Source of the DNA: an uncultured Collinsella sp.
GTDB taxonomy: Bacteria; Actinomycetota; Coriobacteriia; Coriobacteriales; Coriobacteriaceae
Length of the DNA: 30,065 bases
NCBI GenBank assembly: GCA_959599615.1
Contig: CAUGKA010000004.1
Span: 1-30,065 of the forward strand
Direction of reading: 5' to 3'
The notes beneath the pieces were generated by a model. It had not been told where the DNA came from. It saw only the letters and a list, made by a program, of their open reading frames with translations, and ran no database searches. Shown one piece after another: positions 15,387-23,002 of this stretch. A program made the position numbers and the translations under genes. Position 1 is the first letter of the stretch; the number at the start of each line of letters is the position of its first letter.

Positions 15387-16463
15387 ATGGCATTCGATCC
15401 CATTCAAGAGGATTGCCATCGCCTCGTTCTTGAGGCCTTGCGCCGCGACAATATCCCGCTCACCGACGGTGCCGCCGTAGAGCGTCTGATGGAACAATTC
15501 ACCCGCAACCCTGCACCGCTCATCGTGCACGACCGCGACCGCGCCGGGCACCTCATTGCCAAGGTGGTCGAGGCTGTCGACTACCGCATCCCCTTTATCC
15601 CCGATGACGCCCAGGCAGAGCAAGAAGAAGCCGCAGCCGAGAACATGCTCCGCGAGGCAGCCGCGCTCGATCCGGCCAACTGGGATGCCCAGCGCATGCT
15701 GACGGCGCTCACCGCCGAATCCAACGAGGAATACGTACAGTACCTGGTGTCCAAGTGCGATGAAGTCGAGCATGACCTGGCGCTCAAGATCGCCTCGGCT
15801 CAGGACCCCTACGAGCGCGAGGCCGCTGGCGACCTCACGCGCCGCCCCTATCTGCGCTGGCTTGCCGCCTTGGCATCGCGCGCCCTCATTAGCGGCCGCT
15901 ATCGCATGTCGCTCGAAGCCGCAAATCGCAGCTTGGACTTTGCGCCCAACGACCCCGCTGGTGTCCGCCACACCGCGATGCTCGCCATGGCAAAACTCGA
16001 ATACCCCGCCGAGGAGCTCAAGCGCTTTCGCTCCGCTCACTCCGTGCCGTACCTCGCGAATACCCCGCTGCGCCGCCGCCCCAAAGATGCGGAGCGTGAC
16101 TTGGACCCATGGACGCTCATCGCGCTGATGAGCGCTGCTTGGCGCGAGCTGGACTACGAGGGCGCCGAGCACTACTTGCGCATCCTTGCGCGCTCGTGTC
16201 CGCACGCAGCCGAGGCGCTCTACTTCCAAACCGAGTTTCCCGATGGCGTCTATGCCCGCGTCAACGTGGGTGCAGGCTCCACCGACGAGCTTGTCCTTGC
16301 GCTGTCCGAGGCGACACCGGTATTGCAGGAGGGCTTGGGCGCCCCCGACAATGCCAGCTTTGCCGCCTGGATCGCCACCAACGACATCGTGCGCTCCCAG
16401 ATCGACGAGCGCATCCTGCGCGCGGCCGAGCAGGGGCTTCCATTTAAGGGAGGGGACCTCTAA
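15387..16463 (+). CDS. TPR-like helical repeat protein of unknown function
   Basis: The 358-residue product is largely helical and soluble. The region around RPYLRWLAALASRALISGRY, then SLEAANRSLDFAPNDPAGVR (about 150-195) has the spacing of tetratricopeptide-like helix pairs. It recalls the ST7-type 'Gry..Al.....L.LNP.D..GVR' pattern. The N-terminal 60 residues have no known motif, and an acidic Glu/Ala stretch (AQAEQEEAAAENMLREAA) lies near residue 75-92. Start ATG 15387 has a strong AAAGGAGG site. Its stop TAA overlaps the next ATG (TAATG), so the two are translationally coupled. A scaffold or adaptor role would fit TPR proteins but nothing here names a partner. Confidence 0.75.
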   Translation: MAFDPIQEDCHRLVLEALRRDNIPLTDGAAVERLMEQFTRNPAPLIVHDRDRAGHLIAKVVEAVDYRIPFIPDDAQAEQEEAAAENMLREAAALDPANWDAQRMLTALTAESNEEYVQYLVSKCDEVEHDLALKIASAQDPYEREAAGDLTRRPYLRWLAALASRALISGRYRMSLEAANRSLDFAPNDPAGVRHTAMLAMAKLEYPAEELKRFRSAHSVPYLANTPLRRRPKDAERDLDPWTLIALMSAAWRELDYEGAEHYLRILARSCPHAAEALYFQTEFPDGVYARVNVGAGSTDELVLALSEATPVLQEGLGAPDNASFAAWIATNDIVRSQIDERILRAAEQGLPFKGGDL

Positions 16464-17506
16464 TGGATCCGAGCGTCTACATCCCCGCCTACCTGGAGCG
16501 CACCTATCTGGCGTCGCACCCCAAGCTCACCGATGCAGCACGCGAGCTTGTCCATAACGACATTAGCGCGAATCCTCAAAAGTATGCGCAGGCCGAGCAT
16601 GCCCAGGCACTGCTGTCCTATGCCGGCGTTCATCGCCACCTGCTCGACGAGCTCCATCGCATCGAGGACATGGGCAGCGACGAGGAGTTTGAGCAGACGC
16701 GCAACCGCCTGTTCGACGACATGCGCGACGAGCTGCTCAAGATCGTCCGCGTCGATGCGCTGGCCGTCGACGCGCAGCTGCTCGCCATCATCCTGGCCGA
16801 CACGCCCGTTGACGCCTGCCTGGGCGACCTGATGAAGCTCGAGGCGACCACGGCCGATTACCTGCAGCAAAGCGTGCCCGGGTTCGACATGGAAGCCCCG
16901 CACTACTGGGCCAATAATGTTTTGGCCGACGGTGTCACCGCAGCAGACCTTACCGTGAGCGAGCCGGCTCTTATCGGGTGGCTTCACACACTCGAGGCCA
17001 TCTCGCAGCTGTGCATGGCGAGCGCCCGCTACCGCGCTGCTGCCAACTACGCCCGCCGCGTCCTTAAGGCAGAAGGCTATCCCACCCGAGCTGCCGGCAC
17101 CGTGTTGCTCGCCCTCGCTCGCCTGGAAGACCAGGACGGCTTTTTCGCCCTAGCGCACCAGCTCGAGGAACAGGCGGGAGCCGATGCACTCGAGAACTCT
17201 CCTTGGTACCTGCTCGCCCGCACAATCCTATTGTTCAAAACGAACAAGATGCGTCCGGCGGTGCGTGCGCTGCGTGAGTTCGCTAACCGCTGCGAGGGCG
17301 GCGCGTTCTTCTTGCTGAATCCCATGTACCAGACACCGTACCTTCCCTGCCGGCCCGAGCCACGCGATCCCTGGGATCTTTCGCACCAGGCCGTTTGGGA
17401 AGCGGACGGCATTATCTCGGACACTCCAGACTTTGCCCCCTGGGCCAATGCCTGCGAAGACGTGTCGCAGCTTGCCCAGGAATTTGCGCGCCGCTACGGT
17501 TTTTAG
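16463..17506 (+). CDS. Second TPR-like helical protein, coupled to the first
   Basis: I do not recognise this 347-residue protein beyond its helical, TPR-like character. The C-terminal half contains repeated helix pairs (TLEAISQLCMASARYRAAAN, then YARRVLKAEGYPTRAAGTVL, then LLARTILLFKTNKMRPAVRA) resembling those of the gene before it. The N-terminal part is rich in charged helices (EFEQTRNRLFDDMRDELLKI). There is no signal peptide or membrane segment. The start ATG overlaps the upstream stop codon, which implies coupling and probably a shared complex. The murT-gatD fusion follows 45 nt later on the same strand, possibly in the same transcript. A link to cell-wall work is only suggested by this position. 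Confidence 0.75.
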   Translation: MDPSVYIPAYLERTYLASHPKLTDAARELVHNDISANPQKYAQAEHAQALLSYAGVHRHLLDELHRIEDMGSDEEFEQTRNRLFDDMRDELLKIVRVDALAVDAQLLAIILADTPVDACLGDLMKLEATTADYLQQSVPGFDMEAPHYWANNVLADGVTAADLTVSEPALIGWLHTLEAISQLCMASARYRAAANYARRVLKAEGYPTRAAGTVLLALARLEDQDGFFALAHQLEEQAGADALENSPWYLLARTILLFKTNKMRPAVRALREFANRCEGGAFFLLNPMYQTPYLPCRPEPRDPWDLSHQAVWEADGIISDTPDFAPWANACEDVSQLAQEFARRYGF

Positions 17507-17551
17507 TGACGCACTCGACCCGACCATATCGTTTACGTTAGGAACGGTTTC

Positions 17552-19729
17552 ATGAATCTCCGCTCATCTCTTGCCTGCACCTCGAGCGATATCGCCCGCT
17601 GGGGGCTGCGCTCCGTCCTTAAGCGCCAGGGCGGCGTACTTCCCGGCCGCATCGCCATGAAGATCGACCCCGAGCTGCTAAGCGACCTCGCGAGCCTGGT
17701 CGACCGCAGCGTGGTGATCACCGGTACTAATGGCAAGACCACCACCTCCAACCTCATCGCCGACGCCGTTGCCGCCAGCGGCGCCACCGTGGTGTGCAAC
17801 CGCGCTGGCAACAACATGGAGCCGGGCGTGGTGGGCGCGTTGCTCGAGGCGCGCGGCAACCTTAAGCGAACGGCCAGCAGCAAGCGCGTAGGCGTCTTTG
17901 AGTGCGACGAGCTCTACACGGTGCGCGTCCTGCCCAAGCTCAAGCCGACCTACTTTGTGCTGCTCAACCTGTTCCGCGACCAGCTGGACCGCTACGGCGA
18001 GATCGACCATACCCAGGACGTCATCGCCCATGCGTTGGAGCTCTCTCCGACGACAACGCTCATCTACAACGCCGACGATCCGCTGTGCGCCTCGATCGCC
18101 GCGCGCGTCCCCAACACGAGCATCGCCTTTGGCATCGACGGTGCCACGGGCACCGAGTCCGACCGCATTAGCGACTCGCGTTTTTGCTCGCAGTGCAACG
18201 CCCCGCTGGAATACGACTATGTGCAGTACGGACAGCTGGGCGCCTATCATTGCCCTTCGTGCGGCTGGGGTCGCCCCGCGCTGCTCCGCCGCGTGACGGG
18301 CGTTGAGCTCGGCTGCGACGGCTACGGCTTTGACCTGGCCTTTGGACCTGAGGCCAACGCGCCCGCCGTGCACATCGCCACGCGCTACAACGGCCTGTAC
18401 ATGGTCTATAACGTCGCCGCCGCCTTCTTTGCGGCGCACGAGCTGGGCGTGGACGCGGCGCACCTGCAGCCCACGCTTAATGCCTACGTGCCCGCCGGCG
18501 GACGCATGGGCCGCTGGGATATTGCCGGCCGCACCGTCGAGGCCAACCTGGCCAAGAATCCCGTGGGCTTCGATCGCCAGATCCAGTCCATTAAAACGGC
18601 AGGTGGCAGGCTCTGCGCCTTCTTCCTAAACGATAACGATGCCGACGGCCACGATGTCTCGTGGATCTACGATGTCGACTTCGAGCGCATCGCCGACACG
18701 CCGGGTCTTGTCGCCTTTGCCGGAGGCACGCGTGCGCACGACATGCAGGTACGCCTCAAGTACGCCGGCATCGATGCCGCGATTATCTCGGACATCGCGC
18801 AGGCGATCGGTGCCGTGGCAGACGAGGCCGCCGATGACACCTTCTACGCCGTCGCCAACTACACGGCCTTCCCGCCGCTGGTCAAAGAACTCGACGGGCT
18901 GAAGGGTGCCGATGCAGCCACGGTTGCTGCCCGCGCCGTAGTCCGTGCCGACGGCAGCGCTCTTCCTGTCGGCATCGCGCCGGTCGAGCTTTCGCGTCCC
19001 CTGCGCATCGTCTACCTGTATCCCGATGCCCTTAACCTCTACGGTGACGGCGGCAATGTTATCGCGCTCGAGCGCCGCTGCGCCTGGCGTGGCATTCCCG
19101 TGCGTGTAGACGAGGTCCGTATGGGCGAGACGCTCGATCTGCACGATGCCGACATCGTCATGATGGGCGGCGGTGCCGACCGCGATCAGCTGGCCGTGGC
19201 ACACGAACTGCTCGCTCAAAAAGACAAGGTCGCGGCCTATGTTGAAGACGGCGGTTCGCTGCTTGCCATCTGCGGCAGCTATCAGCTGCTCGGCCGTTCG
19301 TACTATATGGGCGAGGATCGCATCGAGGGTCTGGGGGTCATTGCCGCCGAAACCGTACGCGGCTCCGACCGCCTGATCGGCAACGTAGCCGTCGAAACCA
19401 ATCTGGCACCCGAGCCCTTTGTGGGATTCGAGAACCACGGTGGCCGCACCCTGCTCGATACAGACGCCACGCCACTCGGAACGTCCGTCGTCACAGGCAC
19501 CGGCAACAACGGCGACGATGGCTTTGAGGGTCTCATCTACAAGAGCGTCATCGGCACGTACCTGCACGGGCCGGCGCTGCCCAAGAACCCCGAACTTGCC
19601 GACTGGCTGATCGCGCACGCCCTCGAGCGCCGCGGCGACGCGCAGGCCACAGCCCTGCTGCCGCTCAAGCCCCTCGACGACACCTACGAGCGCACCGCCC
19701 ACGACGCCGCCATGAAGCTCCTCCCCTAG
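17552..19729 (+). CDS. MurT-GatD fusion: lipid II isoglutaminyl synthase
   Basis: The 725-residue product combines two enzymes that are usually separate. Residues 1-475 are MurT: a Mur-ligase ATP site GTNGKTT (58-64), a Cys4 zinc ribbon (Cys212, 215, 234, 237) and the C-terminal DUF1727 region with NDNDADGHDVSWIYD, which holds the Asp needed by the amidase. From about 480 to the end is GatD, a class I glutamine amidotransferase-like domain with nucleophile Cys574 (LAICGSYQLLG) and His672 (GTYLHGPALPKNP). Together these amidate the D-Glu of the peptidoglycan stem peptide to D-isoglutamine on lipid II, using glutamine and ATP. Known MurT is about 437 and GatD about 243 residues, so both halves look full length. 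The reading frame runs uninterrupted through the junction. It probably acts at the inner face of the membrane. ATG 17552 follows TTAGGAACGG. Confidence 0.93.
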   Translation: MNLRSSLACTSSDIARWGLRSVLKRQGGVLPGRIAMKIDPELLSDLASLVDRSVVITGTNGKTTTSNLIADAVAASGATVVCNRAGNNMEPGVVGALLEARGNLKRTASSKRVGVFECDELYTVRVLPKLKPTYFVLLNLFRDQLDRYGEIDHTQDVIAHALELSPTTTLIYNADDPLCASIAARVPNTSIAFGIDGATGTESDRISDSRFCSQCNAPLEYDYVQYGQLGAYHCPSCGWGRPALLRRVTGVELGCDGYGFDLAFGPEANAPAVHIATRYNGLYMVYNVAAAFFAAHELGVDAAHLQPTLNAYVPAGGRMGRWDIAGRTVEANLAKNPVGFDRQIQSIKTAGGRLCAFFLNDNDADGHDVSWIYDVDFERIADTPGLVAFAGGTRAHDMQVRLKYAGIDAAIISDIAQAIGAVADEAADDTFYAVANYTAFPPLVKELDGLKGADAATVAARAVVRADGSALPVGIAPVELSRPLRIVYLYPDALNLYGDGGNVIALERRCAWRGIPVRVDEVRMGETLDLHDADIVMMGGGADRDQLAVAHELLAQKDKVAAYVEDGGSLLAICGSYQLLGRSYYMGEDRIEGLGVIAAETVRGSDRLIGNVAVETNLAPEPFVGFENHGGRTLLDTDATPLGTSVVTGTGNNGDDGFEGLIYKSVIGTYLHGPALPKNPELADWLIAHALERRGDAQATALLPLKPLDDTYERTAHDAAMKLLP

Positions 19730-19736
19730 CACCCCA

Positions 19737-19773
19737 CCACCACAAAGGGGACAGGCACCTTTGTGGTGGTTTT
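19737..19773 (+). terminator. Intrinsic terminator after the MurT-GatD gene
   Basis: CCACCACAAAGG (19737-19748) and CCTTTGTGGTGG (19758-19769) form a perfect 12-bp stem with a 9-nt loop (GGACAGGCA) followed by TTTT. It lies 8 nt after the stop codon. The GGGGACAGGCACC core resembles palindromic repeats dispersed in many genomes, so it may be a repeat serving as a terminator. Confidence 0.8.
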
Positions 19774-19792
19774 GACCTGCCACGGCAGTTTG

Positions 19793-19927
19793 TCTCAATC
19801 TCTAACATCTAGACCGTTAAAAGTCGTCTTACTGTTACAGATTGAGATATTCCGCCCGGCACCAGCCTTCCGTCTCGATCTGTAACAGGTGGAGCCGATT
19901 TACCCGCTTAGATGTTACAGATTGAGA
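19793..19927. repeat. Four alternating-orientation 15-nt motifs at exact 40-bp spacing
   Basis: The motif TGTTACAGATTGAGA occurs at 19833-19847 and 19913-19927 (plus). Its reverse complement, with one mismatch each, occurs at 19793-19807 and 19873-19887. Start points are 19793, 19833, 19873 and 19913, exactly 40 bp apart, in order minus, plus, minus, plus. Each minus/plus pair can form a hairpin with a 25-nt loop. The array fills the gap between the MurT-GatD terminator and tRNA-Glu and contains no ORF with coding character. It may be a REP-like element or a helically phased set of protein-binding sites. Confidence 0.85.
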
Positions 19928-20027
19928 TATTTGAAAATCGGAATAGAAGTCTGCTCCTGTGTGGTGGTTTTCCAGTTTGCCAACGATATACGCGACGGCA
20001 AAAAAGTCTGCTATACTCTTCCCCGCT

Positions 20028-20104
20028 GTCCCCATCGTCTAGCGGCCAAGGACGCCACCCTTTCAAGGTGGATATCGCGGGTTCGAATCCCGCTGGGGGC
20101 ACCA
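20028..20104 (+). tRNA. tRNA-Glu (anticodon TTC)
   Basis: A complete cloverleaf can be folded. Acceptor GTCCCCA pairs with TGGGGGC (one G-U), with discriminator A and an encoded CCA (20102-20104). The anticodon arm is CCACC-CTTTCAA-GGTGG, giving anticodon TTC for Glu. The T arm is CGCGG-GTTCGAATC-CCGC-type with the invariant TTCGAAT. A TATACT -10 box lies at 20012-20017, 10 bp upstream, with no obvious -35. A terminator follows directly. Confidence 0.97.
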
Positions 20105-20115
20105 TTTAAACTGAG

Positions 20116-20147
20116 AAGCCCGTTGCCCTCGCGGTAACGGGCTTTTT
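20116..20147 (+). terminator. Terminator of tRNA-Glu
   Basis: GCCCGTTGCC and GGTAACGGGC form a 10-bp stem with one mismatch and a short loop, followed by TTTTT. It begins 11 nt after the tRNA CCA end. Confidence 0.85.
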
Positions 20148-20304
20148 GCTGCCGATATGCCGGGATTCGAACCCGACAGGGTGCGGAGCTGAGGAAACGC
20201 GTAAGCGTTTTCCAGCGCAGCACGCAAGGAGCGGAGCGACGCAGCGAAAGCGGGCGGCGCCAGCCGCACGCGGACATCCCGCTGGGGGCACCATTTGAAA
20301 TGCA

Positions 20305-20337
20305 AAGCCCGTTACCCTTGCGGTGACGGGCTTTTTT
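20305..20337 (+). terminator. Second copy of the tRNA-type terminator
   Basis: GCCCGTTACC and GGTGACGGGC (one G-U pair) are followed by TTTTTT. It is part of the duplicated unit and has no gene of its own upstream except the tRNA 3' fragment. Confidence 0.75.
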
Positions 20338-20423
20338 CTTCTCCAACGCCGGGATTCGAACCCGACAGGGTGCGGATCCCGGCAAATCGGCGGCAAAACG
20401 GGCTTCAAAGCGCCCTTCGCAAA

Positions 20424-20456
20424 CAAAAACCGGGGCCCGCGCGATGCGGACCCCGG
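20424..20456 (-). terminator. Intrinsic terminator of the glutamine synthetase gene
   Basis: On the minus strand CCGGGGTCCGC (20456-20446) pairs with GCGGGCCCCGG (20440-20430, with a bulge), followed by TTTTTGTTT. It lies about 30 nt after the stop at 20488. Confidence 0.85.
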
Positions 20457-20487
20457 CTCAATACCGTGACGATATGTCGGTTACGCT

Positions 20488-22575
20488 CTACACGTAGAAC
20501 AGGATGTCGTCGTAGGTCGGGACCGGCCAGTAGTCGGCTGCCACGATCTCCTCCATGGCATCCACGGCGGCGCGCAGCGTATCCATAGCGGGAACGACCT
20601 CGTGTGCATACACATTTGCCTGCTCCTGGCCATCGAGGGCCTCGGCCTTCTGATGCACGGCGTCGAGCGCCTTGATGGAGTCGTTGATGGCGGTGATACC
20701 ATTGCAGAGCTTGTTGAGCGTGTTCTGCTCGCACTGCATGGCGGCCTCAGCACCGGCGGCACGAATAGTCTCAAGGCCCTTAGCGACCTTGGTGGCATAG
20801 GCGGTAATGACCGGGCGATAGGTACGACGCGCCTCGCGAACCATCGTGGTGGCCTCGATGTTCATGAGCTTGTTGTACTTCTCGAGCTTGCAGTCGTAGC
20901 GGCACTGGGCCTCGGCCTTGGTCAGGACACCCGTCTCCTCAAAGAGCGCAATGGCCTTATCGGAAACAAAGGCAGGCAGTGCGTCGGCCGTGGTCTTGTT
21001 GTTGGCAAGGCCGCGCTTCTCGGCCTCAATAGGCCACTCGTCGGAGTAACCGTCGCCGGAGAACAGGATGCGCTGGTGATCGGTCAGGACCTTCTTGCAG
21101 TACTCGAGCGCGGCGTCCTGGAACTTATCCTCGGGCGTACCCTCGAGTGCATCGGCGAAGGACTTGAGCGACTTGGCCACGGCGGCATCGAGCACCAGGT
21201 TGGAATCGGAGACGTTCTGCTCGGAGCCGCAGGCACGGAACTCGAACTTGTTGCCGGTGAAAGCGAACGGGGAGGTGCGGTTGCGGTCGGTGTTGTCCTG
21301 CATCAGCTTGGGCAGGGTGTCGGCGCCCAGGTCGAGCACGCCGCGCGTGGCATGAACGGAAGCCTTGCCATCGATGATCTTCTCGACGACCTCGGTAAGC
21401 TGGTCGCCCAGGAAGATGGACATAATCGCCGGAGGAGCCTCGTTGGCGCCCAGACGATGATCGTTGCCGGCCGAGGCAACGGAGGCACGCAGGAGCTCCT
21501 GATAGTTATCGACGGCCTCGATCACCGCGGTGAGGAAGACGATGAACTGCAGGTTGTCGAGCGGGGTGTCGCCCGGGTCGAGCAGGTTCTCGGACTCGGT
21601 GCCAAGCGACCAGTTGTTGTGCTTGCCCGAACCGTTGATGCCCTCGAAGGGCTTCTCGTGCAGCAGGCAGACCAAGTCGTGGCGGGAGGCGATGAGCTTC
21701 ATCTTCTCCATCATGACCAGATTCTGGTCGATGGCCTCGTTGACCTCGCCGTAGACAGGGGCGAGCTCATGCTGGCAGGGAGCGACCTCGTTGTGCTTGG
21801 TCTTGGCAGGAATGCCAAGCGCCCACAGTTCATCGTCCAGGTCCTTCATATAGGCCGAGACGGTGGGGCGGATAGCGCCAAAGTAGTGCTCCTCGAGCTC
21901 CTGGCCCTTGCAGGGGGCAGCGCCAAAGAGGGTGCGACCGGTGATGACCAGGTCCCTGCGCTTGCGGTAAGCGTCCTTCTTGATCAGGAAGTACTCCTGC
22001 TCATCGCCCACGGAAGGAACGACCTTCTTGGGGGTCTTGCCAAACAGCGCCAAAACGCGCTTGGACTCACGCGAGAGCGCAGTCATGGAACGCAGCAGCG
22101 GGGTCTTCTTGTCCAGGGCCTCGCCCGTGTAGGAGCAGAAAGCCGTGGGGATGCACAGGACATCGTCCTTGATAAAGGCGGGGCTGGTGGGATCCCAAGC
22201 GGTGTAGCCACGGGCCTCGAAGGTGGCGCGCAGGCCGCCGTTGGGGAAGCTGGAAGCATCGGGCTCGCCCTGGATGAGGTTCTTGCCCGTAAACTTGGTA
22301 ATGGCGGTGCCGTCGTGGTTGGGCTCGAGGAAGCTGTCGTGCTTCTCGGAAGTAATGCCCGAAAGCGGCTGGAACCAGTGCGCGTAGTGTGTCGCGCCCT
22401 TGGAGATGGCCCAGACCTTCATGGCATGGGCAACGGCGTTGGCCACATCCAGGTCGAGCGGCTCACCGTCCTCGAGGGTTGCAGCAAGGCGCTTCCAAAT
22501 GTCCTTGGGGAGGTAGTCCTTCATGACTTCCTCAGAGAACACCATGGTCCCGAAGCGGTCAGTAAGTTCGGCCAT
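20488..22575 (-). CDS. glnN: Glutamine synthetase type III
   Basis: The enzyme makes glutamine from glutamate, ammonia and ATP, the main ammonia-assimilation step. The 695-residue product matches the large GSIII class (about 700) rather than GSI (about 450-470). It carries VGDEQEYFLI with the catalytic metal-binding Glu, KHNEVAPCQHELAPVYGEVN, EGINGSGKHNNWSLGTE, AGNDHRLGANEAPPAI and the NRTSPFAFTGNKFEFRACGS active-site block. The C terminus DYWPVPTYDDILFYV is typical of the class. ATG 22575 follows AAGGGAG; the frame is open to 22638 but the MAELTDRFG start is the family start. No PII or amtB gene is nearby. Upstream lie a 7-bp inverted repeat and a loose match to the actinobacterial GlnR box. 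Confidence 0.95.
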   Translation of the reverse strand: MAELTDRFGTMVFSEEVMKDYLPKDIWKRLAATLEDGEPLDLDVANAVAHAMKVWAISKGATHYAHWFQPLSGITSEKHDSFLEPNHDGTAITKFTGKNLIQGEPDASSFPNGGLRATFEARGYTAWDPTSPAFIKDDVLCIPTAFCSYTGEALDKKTPLLRSMTALSRESKRVLALFGKTPKKVVPSVGDEQEYFLIKKDAYRKRRDLVITGRTLFGAAPCKGQELEEHYFGAIRPTVSAYMKDLDDELWALGIPAKTKHNEVAPCQHELAPVYGEVNEAIDQNLVMMEKMKLIASRHDLVCLLHEKPFEGINGSGKHNNWSLGTESENLLDPGDTPLDNLQFIVFLTAVIEAVDNYQELLRASVASAGNDHRLGANEAPPAIMSIFLGDQLTEVVEKIIDGKASVHATRGVLDLGADTLPKLMQDNTDRNRTSPFAFTGNKFEFRACGSEQNVSDSNLVLDAAVAKSLKSFADALEGTPEDKFQDAALEYCKKVLTDHQRILFSGDGYSDEWPIEAEKRGLANNKTTADALPAFVSDKAIALFEETGVLTKAEAQCRYDCKLEKYNKLMNIEATTMVREARRTYRPVITAYATKVAKGLETIRAAGAEAAMQCEQNTLNKLCNGITAINDSIKALDAVHQKAEALDGQEQANVYAHEVVPAMDTLRAAVDAMEEIVAADYWPVPTYDDILFYV

Positions 22576-22655
22576 ACGGAACTCCCTTCGTATCGGCACC
22601 GCGTGAGAAGCGGTGTTGATTACTAACGAACGAGTCATAGATTAGGCTCGTCGTG

Positions 22656-22681
22656 TTTCCGCAACATTACCGTTATGTTGC
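22656..22681. promoter_or_regulatory. Inverted repeat and possible nitrogen-control site upstream of glnN
   Basis: GCAACAT (22661-22667) and ATGTTGC (22675-22681) are perfect 7-bp arms about 86-106 nt upstream of the glnN start. Overlapping it on the minus strand is GTAAT-N6-GAAAC, one base off the actinobacterial GlnR pattern GTnAC-N6-GnAAC. GlnR in this class of bacteria is not established, so this is only a candidate operator. Confidence 0.3.
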
Positions 22682-23002
22682 TGTCACGAAACCAATCAAT
22701 GAGGTTACCGCATCGCGGCGGCGTTGCCGCCCTCAACAGCCAATCAACTGTATAAATTGCAGACCTCTCCCCATGGTTTAAGGGTAGTCAATTTGGGATG
22801 GGGCTCTATTAACTGGTATTTCGCATCAGATACCAGTCTTTATAGCCCCATCCTAGATTGACCGCTCTGCTATAGGGAATGTCGATAGCAAGGCATCTTT
22901 GATTGGTATCCCCGAATAGCGAGTGAAACTCCACCATGACACAGTGGTGCTGTAGAATCCTTACAACACATCACACTATTTAAGTATCTAAAGGAGCACG
23001 AT
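22682..23002. other. Gap between glnN and metF, with an 80-nt imperfect hairpin
   Basis: From 22783 to 22863 the sequence folds back on itself: ACTGGTAT/ATACCAGT (8 bp) next to a 10-nt loop, GGATGGGGCT/AGCCCCATCC (10 bp) and TCAAT/ATTGA, with two internal loops. There is no U-tract and no ORF. It does not match a SAM or cobalamin riboswitch that I know. It could be a small RNA, a palindromic mobile repeat or a 5'-leader element of metF. The rest of the gap holds nothing recognisable except the AAAGGAG site before metF. Confidence 0.6.

Larger units (their letters stand above)
20087..20380 (+). repeat. Direct duplication of tRNA-Glu 3' end, terminator and T-arm-like tail
   Basis: About 105 bp starting at 20087 recur at 20276, an offset of 189 bp. 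Both copies contain ATCCCGCTGGGGGCACCATT (the last part of the tRNA T arm, acceptor and CCA), then a GCCCGTT...ACGGGC terminator, then GCCGGGATTCGAACCCGACA-GGGTGCGGA. The last is the complement of a tRNA T arm. The 85-bp spacer (20191-20275) is GC-rich with a GGAAACGC/GCGTTTTCC hairpin. The second copy lacks the tRNA 5' part. The 383 nt between the tRNA and glnN hold no gene; open frames on the minus strand here are artefacts of tRNA-derived sequence. Confidence 0.85.

Noticed and set aside
19793..19927. The phased repeat array considered as a CRISPR
   Set aside because: Units alternate in orientation and the repeated motif is only 15 nt, and no cas genes are present.
19908..20426. Minus-strand frames beginning MVPPAGFEPA or containing PHPVGFES
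   Set aside because: These are translations of the complement of tRNA-Glu and its duplicated 3' end, a well-known source of spurious proteins.
20602..22626. A 674-residue open frame antisense to glutamine synthetase
   Set aside because: It mirrors glnN throughout, with Gly/Leu/Val-rich composition and no domain. It is a shadow frame.
22576..23002. SAM or cobalamin riboswitch ahead of the methionine operon
   Set aside because: The only large structure is a simple stacked hairpin. I could not find the conserved B12-box or SAM-box core elements.
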